In this document: piece by piece, positions 52,664 to 62,176 of the stretch
Layout: each line of letters begins with the position of its first letter
Position numbering within the stretch: position 1 is the stretch's first letter
Source: Calothrix sp. NIES-2098
GTDB lineage: Bacteria; Cyanobacteriota; Cyanobacteriia; Cyanobacteriales; Nostocaceae
Direction: 5' to 3'
Assembly: GCA_002368175.1 (NCBI GenBank)
Contig: AP018172.1
Span: 4,591,001 to 4,655,000 of the forward strand
DNA: 64,000 nt
Position numbers and translations under genes: made by a program
Notes under the pieces: model-generated
The model's database searches: none
What the model saw: only the letters and a program-made list of their open reading frames with translations
What the model was told of the DNA's origin: nothing

Positions 52664-53022
52664 TATCCTCCTCCGGGGATGCGTTTGATAATGCGATCGC
52701 GCAACCATTTTTCGTAGGCTAACGCTGGTGTTGCTTCGGCTTCCATATCGACTTCCACATCAATACCAACATCCCGCACCTTCGACCAAGGAATCCGAAA
52801 TGGTTCCGCTTGCTTCGCACCCCATTTATTTGCAATTGCTGCTACCCAACGTGCCAAACGTGGATTTATCCTATTAGCTAAAGTGGTCACTCCTACCTCT
52901 ATATAAGCTAGTCTTGGTTGCTTTCCTGCTTGCAATTCCATGACAACGCCATCAACTTTACCCATTTTGCGTTGATTGCGATCTACTATTTGGTTATCTA
53001 AAACATCTCTAATAATATCCAT
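52663..53022 (-). CDS. PRC-barrel protein 2
   Basis: 119 residues from ATG 53022 (MDIIRDVLDNQIVDRNQRKM), preferred over TTG 53061. PRC-barrel features: GKVDGVVMELQAGKQPRLAY, then PFRIPWSKVRDVGIDVEVDM. A C-terminal basic helix (EKWLRDRIIKRIPGG) may touch membrane or partner. It lies about 60 bp after the NRAMP-like gene and overlaps the next PRC-barrel gene, so it is probably a cytosolic accessory of the transporter (inference). Confidence 0.85.
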   Translation of the reverse strand: MDIIRDVLDNQIVDRNQRKMGKVDGVVMELQAGKQPRLAYIEVGVTTLANRINPRLARWVAAIANKWGAKQAEPFRIPWSKVRDVGIDVEVDMEAEATPALAYEKWLRDRIIKRIPGGG

Positions 53023-53083
53023 ATTCTTTGCGTCTCTGTGCGAGATAGAAAATCTATGCAACCACTCAATTTATCTAAAAATA

Positions 53084-54298
53084 TCACCCTCCCACAAATT
53101 CTAAAGGAATCGCTACTATCGCTAAGATAAATGCCAAAAAAATTGTAAATATCACTACGCTATTACTAATCCAACCGTTGCGATACTTACCCACATATAA
53201 TCGATCGTTCATTAAAATTAAAAATGGCACAATTACAGGTGGCAAAATAACGGCTGTAATTGCCATTGAAAATAAAGTCAGTTGTAAAGGATCTATACCA
53301 AATACCATCAATAAAGACGCCAAAAATACAAATACGGTATAGACCAAACTAAAACGTGCTGCATCTTTTGGTTTAAGATTTTCGCCCCAATTCCAACCAA
53401 AAGCTTGAGCCACAATATAGGCTGTATCCAGAGTAACCTCCAGCGCTGCGCCAAAGCAGGCTATTCCTAGGGATGCTGCAAACAGAATAAAACCCCAATA
53501 ACCGAGAGGTGCTGTCAGCATCAACGCCGCTTGTTCGTAGCTATCAACCTGAACGCCTTGAGGATTGAGTACCAGCGCCGCCACAATCAGCACGCCGAGG
53601 GATACGATACTACCAAAGCCCATTCCTAAACCAGCGACAGCACGATTTACGCCAATATGCCCTTCATCCCATTTATCTTCTACTGCCCCAGATGAGTAAA
53701 AATAAAATAGATAAGGGCTGATTAATGCACCTAAAATACTCACAGCAATAAATAAATAATGGGGAGTATCTTCTCTGGATATTGTGGGTAATAAACCACT
53801 ACCAATTTGAGTTAATGATGGATGTAGTTTAAAGGTGGCGTATACAAATACTAATGTAATTAATCCTAATAAAGAAATGCCATTTTCAATCAGACCAAAT
53901 GTACCCTTCCAAAGCAGTAGCCAAATTGCAAAAGCCACAGGTAAAGCAAACCATTGAAAACTAATACCTGTTAATAATTGTAGTGCTATACAAACACCAC
54001 CAATTTCTGCTGCTAATACCAAAAAATCAACAACAATTTCTGCAAATAAGGGGATAACATAAAAGTTAAACCCAAAGCGTTCCCGCACTGCCGCAGCTAA
54101 GGTATGCTTACTAACAGCTGCTAACCGCCCAGACATTTCTACTAAAGAAATAACACAAATTGTCCCTAGGACGATTACCCAAATTAGTTGAAAGCCATAG
54201 GTAGATCCCGCCTCTGCTGCTGTGGCGATCGCACCAACATCCAGAAAGCCGCCGATACTGGTGACAATTCCTAGCGCAATTTCCCAAATCTTCTTCAT
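53084..54298 (-). CDS. NRAMP-family-like transporter with atypical metal site
   Basis: 404 residues with about eleven membrane helices and NRAMP topology. The first helix reads SIGGFLDVGAIATAAEAGST where canonical NRAMPs have DPGN, so the Asp is kept but the Pro and Asn ligand region is changed. The sixth helix reads LGALISPYLFYFYSSGA where classical members have MPH, so the metal-binding Met and the His are missing. Such changes accompany altered selectivity in known relatives (for example Mg-transporting NRAMP-related proteins), so a hard-ion substrate is possible. The lipoprotein gene ends 4 bp upstream and two PRC-barrel genes follow. Confidence 0.85.
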   Translation of the reverse strand: MKKIWEIALGIVTSIGGFLDVGAIATAAEAGSTYGFQLIWVIVLGTICVISLVEMSGRLAAVSKHTLAAAVRERFGFNFYVIPLFAEIVVDFLVLAAEIGGVCIALQLLTGISFQWFALPVAFAIWLLLWKGTFGLIENGISLLGLITLVFVYATFKLHPSLTQIGSGLLPTISREDTPHYLFIAVSILGALISPYLFYFYSSGAVEDKWDEGHIGVNRAVAGLGMGFGSIVSLGVLIVAALVLNPQGVQVDSYEQAALMLTAPLGYWGFILFAASLGIACFGAALEVTLDTAYIVAQAFGWNWGENLKPKDAARFSLVYTVFVFLASLLMVFGIDPLQLTLFSMAITAVILPPVIVPFLILMNDRLYVGKYRNGWISNSVVIFTIFLAFILAIVAIPLEFVGG

Positions 54299-54302
54299 GG
54301 CT

Positions 54303-54734
54303 TTATTCTGGTATTTTTCTGAGTCTGTTTAGCGCTTTACTCTCTGCTTCTAATTCTTCCAGAGATTTTTGCACCTGGGCACGATTCGCTTGAGCAATTG
54401 CTGTTGATATTTTCTCTGTTTGATTAGCTAAGAGTAAAACCTCTGATAAAAGTAGAGATTTATGCTGTTGAATTGTCTGTTGAGATGTCTGTAATTTAAC
54501 GATATTATCTCTTTCTTTCAAAATCTCTTCTTGAGCTTTTTTCAAAGTTTTCTGAGCATATTTTTTAGGTACAGCATCATGTATCCAAGCATCACCTACC
54601 ATGTGGGCTGTTGCTGACCAAGAATACACATTTTGTATTTCCTTAGTCATTTCTTCTGACGAAGATTTGCTCGTACAAGATGTTAAGCAGAAAATTATTA
54701 ATATTAAAAATTTACATTTGCCTACTTCTGGCAT
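54303..54734 (-). CDS. Helical lipoprotein preceding the NRAMP-like transporter
   Basis: 143 residues with a lipoprotein signal (KFLILIIFCLTSCTSKSSSE, Cys after LTS) and a mature part of long helices (KYAQKTLKKAQEEILKERDN, LEELEAESKALNRLRKIPE). A conserved-looking NVYSWSATAHMVGDAWIHDA lies after the signal. It ends 4 bp before the transporter start, so they are cotranscribed. Probably periplasmic-facing; partner of the transporter by context only. Confidence 0.75.
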   Translation of the reverse strand: MPEVGKCKFLILIIFCLTSCTSKSSSEEMTKEIQNVYSWSATAHMVGDAWIHDAVPKKYAQKTLKKAQEEILKERDNIVKLQTSQQTIQQHKSLLLSEVLLLANQTEKISTAIAQANRAQVQKSLEELEAESKALNRLRKIPE

Positions 54735-56118
54735 TTGTATACACCTCCTTGTTTAGATAATATATTTTTGGCATTAACTTGATAATTATGTACATCTCCC
54801 TCACGAAAGATTTAATGCAAGTTAATTTTTGTCAAATTTAAATAATGAATTTATACATAAATGTGAAAACTGCTCAAAAATATTGAGATTTAAATATGAT
54901 ATTGAATGCAATCGATCCACCTCTTCTCGAATTCGTTTGATTATATATACTTTTTTAGCGATCGCATCCCCAAAACAGTAGATAATTTATTTCTATCGAG
55001 GTATAGATACAGTAGATGTAAATAAAAGTTTAAACTGCAAAGAGAATATACTGGGATTAACTTTACAAGTTAGTTCTGGTAAAGGTCGGGATAATAGGAA
55101 AGGATAGGAAGACAAGGAAAATTTTAGAAATTTTTCCTTATATCCTTTTCTTTTTATTTGCTATAAGCTTTGACTCAAAATTTAAATTTATATGGGAATT
55201 CAAGAATATTTTATTGAGTGGCTGATATCCATTCTTTTTATATTTTATGAATTCTCAATTTTGGAAATTATTCTCAATCTTCGTAATTACTTCGTAATTA
55301 ATAGATATACTCTATAAGCATCGGCGGTACTATTTGTATTTGTTCACTCTCTTTATTCCCTATTTGCAATCAGTCGGCTTGCTGAGATCGCTAGTTGTCT
55401 ATTCTATGAAGTTTATAGGGAGAATTATTGTGGAGTCTGGATGTCAGTTCTTGATTTTACAGCACTCAAGTGATGAATCTTTCGGTTCTTTAGTCGCTCT
55501 TGGAAAGCTAGTGCTTTGTAGATTTCCTCCGTTATCGCAACTGGTGTCGAGTTTCCCAGTTCATAGACACCTACCTGTAGGGCCGATTACCGTAGAGTAG
55601 CAAGTGACGTGGGAACTCCTTCCCTGTCTACCCGTCACTAACTCACTACAAACCTAGTAAGATTTTTGCGATACACCACCAGTATTGACGATCGCCTAAT
55701 ATTTCTATTACTCGTTACCAAAAGTCTGATAACTTGTCTTTATAGATACAATAAATGTGGTATTTTAGCCAGCTTTATCTAGACTTTAGAGCTTTGAAGC
55801 ATCTAAAATTAGCTGTTAATTACTAGAAAACTTCGCAAATAATTAACTAAATTCTAGCATAATTGTTCATATTTACAGGAAAAGTTTATGATAGCTATAC
55901 CATCCCAACCCTTATGCATTTTTGTCACCAAAGCCCTATATACTAGACTAGACTTTAAGCAATTTGAGATTTTTGTTAATTGTGATACCGCAAACTATTA
56001 ATTTTTAGAGGAAATACTAGCAAAAACACAGTTCTTAAGGTTTAGTAAAAATTAGATCCAGTATCATCAAAAAATCTAAAACTGCATGTGGTGTGAAAAT
56101 CAAGAGAGGAGTGAAAAC
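54735..56118. other. 1.4-kb gene-poor stretch
   Basis: AT-rich, with a G/A-rich inverted repeat around 55098-55155. 55425-55586 on the minus strand is a coding-like open frame without a start. No complete gene or known RNA is recognised. Confidence 0.5.
55425..55586 (-). pseudogene. Coding-like remnant of unknown origin
   Basis: 53 open codons without ATG (VYELGNSTPVAITEEIYKAL, AFQERLKNRKIHHLSAVKSR), preceded by an in-frame stop. The charge pattern and codon use look like the C-terminus of a real protein, possibly a transposon-related one. Locally more GC-balanced than its AT-rich surroundings. Confidence 0.3.
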
Positions 56119-56949
56119 ATGGATTTACGTAGAGATGCACTGCAAATCCTAAAGGAAACTAGTCGAACTTTTTACATTCCAATTAGTATTTTACCGACAG
56201 GATTACAAGAGGCAGTTGCATCGGCATACCTGTGTATGCGTGCTATTGATGAAATTGAAGATCATCCAGAATTGGATAACCCAACTAAGGCAAAGATATT
56301 AAGAACAATTAGTTTGACATTACAAGCGGGGGTTGATGGTTTTGCAGTTGATGCTTTCTCTTTGGGATTGAATGGTTACGAGAATATCTTACCAGAAGTT
56401 ACCCTAGGGATTAGAGAATGGTCAATATTAGCACCGGAAGCGATCGCACCTCGAATTTGGGATGCCACCGCCGCAATGGCCGACCGGATGGCGCACTGGG
56501 CAGAAATTAACTGGAAAATTTCCACAGAGTCCGATTTGGATCGTTATACATTTGGGGTTGCAGGTGCGGTGGGCTTGTTATTGTCTGATTTATGGGCTTG
56601 GTATGATGGCACGCAGACTAACCGAACTCAAGCAATTGGGTTTGGTCGAGGCTTACAAGCAGTTAACATCTTGCGTAACCATACAGAAGATTTAAAACGC
56701 GGAGTAGATTTCTATCCCGAAGGTTGGACTGCTGCAAATATGCACGAGTATGCACGCCGTAATCTAGCTTTAGCTGATGCTTACACTCAAAGCCTTGCTG
56801 CTGGCCCAGCTTTAGACTTTTGCCAAATTCCCCTCACCTTGGCACATGGCACGCTTGACGCCTTAGCTAATGGCAAAGAAAAACTCAGCCGTAACGATGT
56901 TTTGGCACTCCTCAAGCAGTTTATCGATGTGAACATCAAAGCTAGCTAG
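56119..56949 (+). CDS. Squalene/phytoene synthase family protein (squalene synthase-like)
   Basis: 276 residues from ATG 56119, with GAGGAG upstream; the frame extends to 56086. Both Asp-rich Mg-binding motifs are visible: AYLCMRAIDEIEDHPELDNP and AVNILRNHTEDLKRGVDFYP. The family condenses two prenyl diphosphates head to head. Position directly before hpnJ and hpnK argues for squalene formation for hopanoids rather than phytoene. It is rather short for this family. 110 bp with G/T-rich repeats separate it from hpnJ. Confidence 0.88.
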   Translation: MDLRRDALQILKETSRTFYIPISILPTGLQEAVASAYLCMRAIDEIEDHPELDNPTKAKILRTISLTLQAGVDGFAVDAFSLGLNGYENILPEVTLGIREWSILAPEAIAPRIWDATAAMADRMAHWAEINWKISTESDLDRYTFGVAGAVGLLLSDLWAWYDGTQTNRTQAIGFGRGLQAVNILRNHTEDLKRGVDFYPEGWTAANMHEYARRNLALADAYTQSLAAGPALDFCQIPLTLAHGTLDALANGKEKLSRNDVLALLKQFIDVNIKAS

Positions 56950-57086
56950 TTTGAGAAGGCAGAAAGGAAGTGTGGGGAGTGTGGGGAGTTTTCCATCTCC
57001 TCATCTTTCCTCTCTCCACCATCTCACTTCCATGCCCCATACCCAATTACCCTTAAATATTGACTCTTGACCAAGGAGAGCTATCA

Positions 57087-58553
57087 ATGAAGAAAACTTT
57101 GTTCCTCAGTCCTCCTTCCTTTGATGGATTTGACGGTGGTGCGGGTTCGCGATACCAAGCCAAGCGCGAAATTACATCCTTTTGGTATCCCACATGGCTA
57201 GCGCAACCAGCCGCACTTGTGCCAGGTAGCAAGCTTGTAGATGCTCCACCACACGGTCAAACAGTGGAAGATGTGCTGAAAATTGCTCAGGATTATGAAT
57301 TGGTAATCATGCACACCAGTACACCCTCGCTGGCTAATGATGTCAAGTGTGCAGAAGCTATCAAGGCTCAAAATCCAGACGTGCAGATTGGCTTTGTGGG
57401 TGCCCATGTAGCAGTACTACCAGATGACACACTGCGGGATAACCCAGTAATTGACTTTGTTTGTCGCAACGAATTTGACTATACCTGCAAAGAACTAGCA
57501 GAAGGCATACCTTGGGAAAACATCAAGGGTTTAAGCTACCGTGACAAGTACTCTAACGTGCATCACAATGAGGAGCGCCCTTTGATTCACGATTGGGATG
57601 CTATGCCTAGTGTCCTGCCTACCTATGCCCGTGACTTAGATATTAATAAATATTTCATCGGCTACCTGCTGCATCCTTACATTTCCTTTTACACTGGGCG
57701 GGGTTGTCCGGCGAAATGTACTTTCTGCCTTTGGCCCCAGACAATTGGCGGTCACTTATACCGTCATAAAAGCCCAGAGGTTGTAGGGCGGGAGATGGAA
57801 GAAGCCAAAGCCATCTTCGGGGATAAGGTACGAGAATATATGTTTGATGACGATACTTTTACGATAGACAAACATCGGGCGATCGCCATCAGCGAACATA
57901 TGAAGCGGCTCAAACTCACTTGGAGTTGTAACGCCCGTGCCAACTTAGACTACGACACCCTCAAAACCCTGCGCGATAACGGTCTGCGCTTGCTGCTTGT
58001 CGGTTTTGAATCAGGCAATCAAGAGATTCTCAACCGCATTAAAAAAGGCATCAAGCTAGAAGTGGCGCGGGAATTTATGAAAAATTGCCACAAACTTGGC
58101 ATCACTGTTCACGGCACATTCATTATTGGTCTACCAATTGAAAACAAAGAAACCGTAGAAGAGACAATTCGCTTCGCCTGCGAACTCAGTCCCCATACAA
58201 TTCAAGTTTCCATTGCTGCACCATATCCCGGTACAGAATTGTACGAACAAGCCAAAGCCAACGGCTGGTTTACTGACCAAACTTTAGTAGCTAACTCCGG
58301 TATTCAAACCTCAACACTGCAATATCCTACCCTTTCCAGCGAAGAGATAGAGGATGCAGTTGAGCGTATGTACCGCAAATTCTATTTCCGTCCCAAAGCA
58401 ATCATCCCGATTGTCAAAGAAATGCTTACAGATCGGCAGATGATGGTACGCCGTCTGCGCGAAGGCGGAGAGTTCTTCTCCTACCTCAAAGAACGCCGCA
58501 ATCAACAGACTGCTGCACACGCGCAATCTAGACAAACGGCAAGTGTTTCGTAG
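57087..58553 (+). CDS. hpnJ: Hopanoid-associated radical SAM protein HpnJ
   Basis: 488 residues from ATG 57087, with AAGGAG before it. A cobalamin-binding-type N-terminal domain (LVIMHTSTPSLANDVKCAEA, NPDVQIGFVGAHVAV) is followed by a radical SAM barrel with the cluster motif CPAKCTFC and MFDDDTFTIDKHRAIAISE, LLLVGFESGNQEILNRIKKG. The sequence matches HpnJ, a B12-binding radical SAM protein of hopanoid side-chain (bacteriohopanetetrol cyclitol ether) synthesis. Neighbours hpnK and the squalene synthase-like gene support this. Confidence 0.9.
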   Translation: MKKTLFLSPPSFDGFDGGAGSRYQAKREITSFWYPTWLAQPAALVPGSKLVDAPPHGQTVEDVLKIAQDYELVIMHTSTPSLANDVKCAEAIKAQNPDVQIGFVGAHVAVLPDDTLRDNPVIDFVCRNEFDYTCKELAEGIPWENIKGLSYRDKYSNVHHNEERPLIHDWDAMPSVLPTYARDLDINKYFIGYLLHPYISFYTGRGCPAKCTFCLWPQTIGGHLYRHKSPEVVGREMEEAKAIFGDKVREYMFDDDTFTIDKHRAIAISEHMKRLKLTWSCNARANLDYDTLKTLRDNGLRLLLVGFESGNQEILNRIKKGIKLEVAREFMKNCHKLGITVHGTFIIGLPIENKETVEETIRFACELSPHTIQVSIAAPYPGTELYEQAKANGWFTDQTLVANSGIQTSTLQYPTLSSEEIEDAVERMYRKFYFRPKAIIPIVKEMLTDRQMMVRRLREGGEFFSYLKERRNQQTAAHAQSRQTASVS

Positions 58554-58601
58554 AACTGGATAATAGGGACAAGGGATCGGGGTGAAGGAAGAAATGCTTG
58601 A

Positions 58602-58660
58602 ACCTTTGACCCTTGACCCTTGACCCTAGACTAATGACCAATGACCAATGACTAATGACA
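58602..58660 (+). repeat. Heptamer repeats (TTGACCC)n/(ATGACCA)n upstream of and into hpnK
   Basis: Three TTGACCC units are followed by four ATGACYA units with ATG at 58634, 58641, 58648 and 58655, one per 7 bp and therefore in rotating frames. The third is the hpnK start. Confidence 0.8.
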
Positions 58661-59520
58661 AACCCCGCCGCTTCGCCATAATTAATGGTGATGATTTTGG
58701 CTTTTCTACTGGTGTCAATCAAGCAATTATCCAAGCTTGCGAACAGGGCGTACTAACTAGTACCAGTTTGATGGTGACAGGAGATGCTGCCGAAGAAGCG
58801 ATCGCCTGGGCACAAACTCACTCAAATTTGGCAGTTGGTCTGCATTTAGTCTTGGTGTGCGGTCGGTCTGTTTTGCCACCCGCGCAAATTCCCCATTTAG
58901 TTGACGCCAAAGGCAACTTTTCCGATAGTCCTCTGGTAGCTGGATTACGCTACCAATTCCATCCTGCTGCCCGTGAAGAACTACGACAAGAAATCCGCGC
59001 CCAACTAGAAAAATTCCGTGACTCTGGCCTGCCTCTTTCCCATGTAGACGGGCATCTACATTTACATACTCATCCCGTAGTATTGCGGGTACTAATAGAA
59101 TTAGCTCAGGAATTTGGTATCCGAGTCATCCGTTTGCCATCGGAAGAATTGCAAATGACCCTGAAGCTTGACAGACGCAACCTCATCACCAAGTTAGTCT
59201 GGTCAGGGGTATTTGGCAGACTACGCCGTTATGGTGAAATTTTACTCAAATCTCATGGTATTAAATACGCCGAACGGGTGTATGGATTGCTACAAACTGG
59301 TTCCATGACAGAAGAATATTTGCTTGGTCTCATACCCCAAATTCAAGCAGACCTAGTAGAAATTTATTCCCATCCCGCAGTAATTAATGCTGGGGAACCG
59401 TTGAACGGGCCATCAGGCTCAGGTGCAGCAGAACTCTCTGCGCTTTTAAGTAACAAAGTTAGACAATTAATGATTCAAAGTGGTTTTGAACTAACAAATT
59501 ACAATAAAGTCAAGTGGTGA
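58648..59520 (+). CDS. hpnK: Hopanoid-associated ChbG/YdjC-type deacetylase HpnK
   Basis: 290 residues with the YdjC/ChbG fold: AIINGDDFGFSTGVNQAIIQ (metal-binding Asp), SNLAVGLHLVLVCG, LSHVDGHLHLHTHPVVLRVL (metal His), and VEIYSHPAV near the end. HpnK is linked to hopanoid head-group modification and regularly follows hpnJ. It starts at ATG 58648 inside a heptamer repeat tract; this ATG alone is in frame. RFAIINGDDF is the first conserved segment, so the N-terminus fits. Confidence 0.88.
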   Translation: MTNDKPRRFAIINGDDFGFSTGVNQAIIQACEQGVLTSTSLMVTGDAAEEAIAWAQTHSNLAVGLHLVLVCGRSVLPPAQIPHLVDAKGNFSDSPLVAGLRYQFHPAAREELRQEIRAQLEKFRDSGLPLSHVDGHLHLHTHPVVLRVLIELAQEFGIRVIRLPSEELQMTLKLDRRNLITKLVWSGVFGRLRRYGEILLKSHGIKYAERVYGLLQTGSMTEEYLLGLIPQIQADLVEIYSHPAVINAGEPLNGPSGSGAAELSALLSNKVRQLMIQSGFELTNYNKVKW

Positions 59521-59555
59521 CGAGAATTTGAACAAGCTGATTACCACCTGAAAAT

Positions 59556-60413
59556 ATGAAAATTGGTTCAGAATTTCATAAAGAGTTGTTCTGTCGCAGC
59601 TTTATTGATAGCCACATTAAATATCAGCCAGAGCAGCTACCTTGGCCGGAGCTAGATGCAGTTTCTCTTGACCGTCTCAGAAAAATTCCTTTTTGGGAAG
59701 AAGCCCTCAATACAGAATTGGCGGCTGGAGCCAAGATTAATGCCTACCTACCAATGATTAGCGATCCCTTCCTGTATGAAGCTGTGGCTTTACAAGGAGA
59801 GGAAGAAGCCCGTCATGGTCGGCTGTTTCAATTCCTGATTCAACACTACGGTATTGAAACCTCTGGACAGCCACCAGCCCAATTATCGGGTAATCCTGAG
59901 CAAGCTTTTATTGATTTTGGCTATGGTGAGTGCCTAGACTCATTTCTTGGCTTTGGATTGTTTAAGATTGCCCGTCAATCAGGCTTTTTGCCAGAGCCAA
60001 TGTTTAAAATATTTGACCTACTACTACAAGAAGAAGCCCGTCACATTGTCTTTTTTGTGAATTGGATTGCTTATATACAGGTGAGTCGGGGAAGAGGTGC
60101 TAAAGTTCTGCGGGGGTTATCTTCAGTTTGGAATTATGGTAAAGCAGCCCAAAGAATGATGGGTGTAGTAGACCGCAGTTCCCAGAGCAATAGCCAGGAT
60201 TTTGCCGCAACTGAGGCTAGTGTATTTCTCGATAACTTTAGCGTGGAACTACTGATCTCAGAATGTTTAGCTGAGAATGCGCGACGCATGAGTGAGTTTG
60301 ATTCTAGATTACTCCAGCCTCAATTACTACCAACGCTAGCTAAGGGTGCGCTGCGGGTTGTTAGAGCCTTTTCTCAACGCAGTTCGCCTGCAAATGAGAA
60401 AATAGCCTCTTAA
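59556..60413 (+). CDS. Ferritin-like di-iron protein in the hopanoid cluster
   Basis: 285 residues, mainly helical. Two ExxH pairs suited to a carboxylate-bridged di-iron site are visible: ALQGEEEARHGRLFQFLIQ and LLLQEEARHIVFFVNWIAY, with further acidic residues in FIDFGYGECLDSFLGFGLFK and LLISECLAENARRM. This is the layout of ferritin-like oxygenases or hydroxylases. It lies 35 bp after hpnK in the same direction, so a role in hopanoid tailoring is plausible but unproven. Confidence 0.8.
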   Translation: MKIGSEFHKELFCRSFIDSHIKYQPEQLPWPELDAVSLDRLRKIPFWEEALNTELAAGAKINAYLPMISDPFLYEAVALQGEEEARHGRLFQFLIQHYGIETSGQPPAQLSGNPEQAFIDFGYGECLDSFLGFGLFKIARQSGFLPEPMFKIFDLLLQEEARHIVFFVNWIAYIQVSRGRGAKVLRGLSSVWNYGKAAQRMMGVVDRSSQSNSQDFAATEASVFLDNFSVELLISECLAENARRMSEFDSRLLQPQLLPTLAKGALRVVRAFSQRSSPANEKIAS

Positions 60414-60436
60414 ACTGTTCTCTGTGTAGGCTCGAT

Positions 60437-60808
60437 TTAGGAGCCAGAGAAGGCGTGTTTTTGCAAATCTTCTAAATTACAAACTTCCAAAGCTCTAGCA
60501 TGGGTAGCCGAAAGGACGACTGGAGGAGCCACACCCGCTTCTAGAGCTTCTTGCCAACGAGCCGCACACAAACACCAGCGATCGCCTGGCTTTAATCCGG
60601 GAAAATTAAATTCAGGAACAGGTGTGCTGAGGTCATTGCCTTGCAATTTAGTAAATTCGAGAAATTCGGCTGTGACTTGGGCACAAACAACGTGCATTCC
60701 AAAATCTTGACCGCCTGTATTGCATAACCCATCGCGGTAATAACCAGTCATGGGAGAAGTGCAGCAAGTCTCCAGATTTGTACCTAATACGTTTTTAGCT
60801 TCTGCCAT
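60437..60808 (-). CDS. DUF2237 family protein
   Basis: 123 residues from ATG 60808, with GAGG upstream. Family features: KNVLGTNLETCCTSPMTGYY, RDGLCNTGGQDFGMHVVCAQ, FNFPGLKPGDRWCLCAARWQ, PPVVLSATHARALEVC. Several conserved Cys may bind metal. Function unknown in the family. Convergent with the di-iron gene, 23 bp between stops. Confidence 0.88.
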   Translation of the reverse strand: MAEAKNVLGTNLETCCTSPMTGYYRDGLCNTGGQDFGMHVVCAQVTAEFLEFTKLQGNDLSTPVPEFNFPGLKPGDRWCLCAARWQEALEAGVAPPVVLSATHARALEVCNLEDLQKHAFSGS

Positions 60809-61082
60809 AAACACCTCGCCTGACGTTAACCAGTCATATTCCAAAGCTCAGGAATTAGTCCAAACTTTATCATCTTTTCATAACTGAGTGGGTAATGCAC
60901 GCGTCAGACGAATCAGGCAGCGAAAAGCTTTCTGATTAAGGAATCACAGTTTTTCACAGATGGGATTTTAGCCCTAATTATCCAGTAATTCTGTACTCCT
61001 CAATTCCGTATTTTCACAGTAGCGATAGGCTGTAGCATCCGTGTAATGTGTAGCGAATATATTTTAACGATCTTCAGACGTT

Positions 61083-61373
61083 GTGAAATCAATTCTTCAG
61101 ACCTACTTAGAACAAGAAATCTGGATACTAATAAGAGATAAGTGGTATTTCGCCACAGTAATTGGAGTTTGGGATGATTTGTTGTGGTTTAAACACAGAA
61201 CTTACAACAAAGAGACAGAGGAAGATACTCTGTGGGAAATGATTGTCAAAATTAGTGAAGTAATTGCGATCGATAAGGTTAAGTCTGTTGTGAGTAGAAA
61301 ACCCGACGTGTTTATGTCAAGACTACTCGAAACTGAGACAGGCAAAGCTCATCATCCAGAGCATGAAAATTAG
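61083..61373 (+). CDS. Small hypothetical protein (96 aa)
   Basis: Starts at GTG 61083. A compact beta-rich core (YLEQEIWILIRDKWYFATVI, GVWDDLLWFKHRT) resembling a small SH3-like or Sm-like barrel, then a helical, polar tail. The composition is convincingly coding, but I recognise no family. The gap after it (61374-61656) carries a GGGAAC-rich inverted repeat at 61433-61483. Confidence 0.55.
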   Translation: MKSILQTYLEQEIWILIRDKWYFATVIGVWDDLLWFKHRTYNKETEEDTLWEMIVKISEVIAIDKVKSVVSRKPDVFMSRLLETETGKAHHPEHEN

Positions 61374-61656
61374 CTAGCTGTATAAAATACCGATCGTCCC
61401 CATTCTTCCAGAGTGAGGGCGTCTTGATTTTAAAAGGGAACGGGAAACGGGCAATAGCCAAAGGTTCCCTGTTCCCTTAAATGTATGAATTATCTTTCAT
61501 TCCTATCTGCGTATGACAGCGCACCCAGAAATTGTTTAGAATTTTTTGGGTGTGCTTGGTAAGCTTTCAAACTTCCTGCGCTATTTTGTAATTTCCTGTT
61601 CGTTAGCATAATTGCTTGAATGAAAAATAAGCACTTTAACAATAAGGAGGCGTGAA

Positions 61657-62091
61657 ATGGGACTAAGCGACGAACTCTTGAATTCGGATAAAAAAGAGTT
61701 GATTGTAGATGACTGTTGCACAGTGATAGAAACACAACTCGCTTCTAAGTCAGGTATCAGTGGCATAGCTTTAAAAACTGCCTTCGCTGCATTGAAGGGA
61801 GTTAAGCCAGGATACATTCCTTACGTTGTCGAGCAACTGCTACCCCAGTGCTTTACAGCACTCGATCCTATCTGGGATGAAGGTTTACAGAAAGGCGATC
61901 CTGTGGAACACTTGGTTGCAAGTCGCGATCGCACTGCTGATGCACTACTCAGCGTCACCGATGAGAGAGTCAAACAGGCCAAGCGCCCAATCGTGCGCGG
62001 AACCTACGAGAAATTCCGTGGTTCAGCAAAGCAACACGTAGAGGAAGCAGTGCCAGAATTTGCAAAGGTAATAGGTAAGTATACAAAATAA
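61657..62091 (+). CDS. DUF6918-like conserved protein
   Basis: 144 residues, helical (SKSGISGIALKTAFAALKGV, YIPYVVEQLLPQCFTALDPI, DRTADALLSVTDERVKQAKR). AAGGAGG lies 7 nt before ATG 61657, the clearest ribosome binding site in the window. Members occur in cyanobacteria and actinobacteria without known function. Probably soluble. Confidence 0.75.
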   Translation: MGLSDELLNSDKKELIVDDCCTVIETQLASKSGISGIALKTAFAALKGVKPGYIPYVVEQLLPQCFTALDPIWDEGLQKGDPVEHLVASRDRTADALLSVTDERVKQAKRPIVRGTYEKFRGSAKQHVEEAVPEFAKVIGKYTK

Positions 62092-62176
62092 TGATTAAAT
62101 GCGTAGAAGCTCTGCTTTATGTTGGCAGATATCGCCTGACAATGATGTCCTAAATATTTGGACAAAGAAAATTTAT

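Noticed and set aside
55334..55600. Plus-strand 88-codon frame
   Set aside because: The opposite strand has a more protein-like frame over the same bases; neither is a complete gene.
61433..61483. GGGAAC-rich inverted repeat as a riboswitch
   Set aside because: It resembles common cyanobacterial interspersed repeats and has no conserved riboswitch elements or suitable downstream gene spacing.
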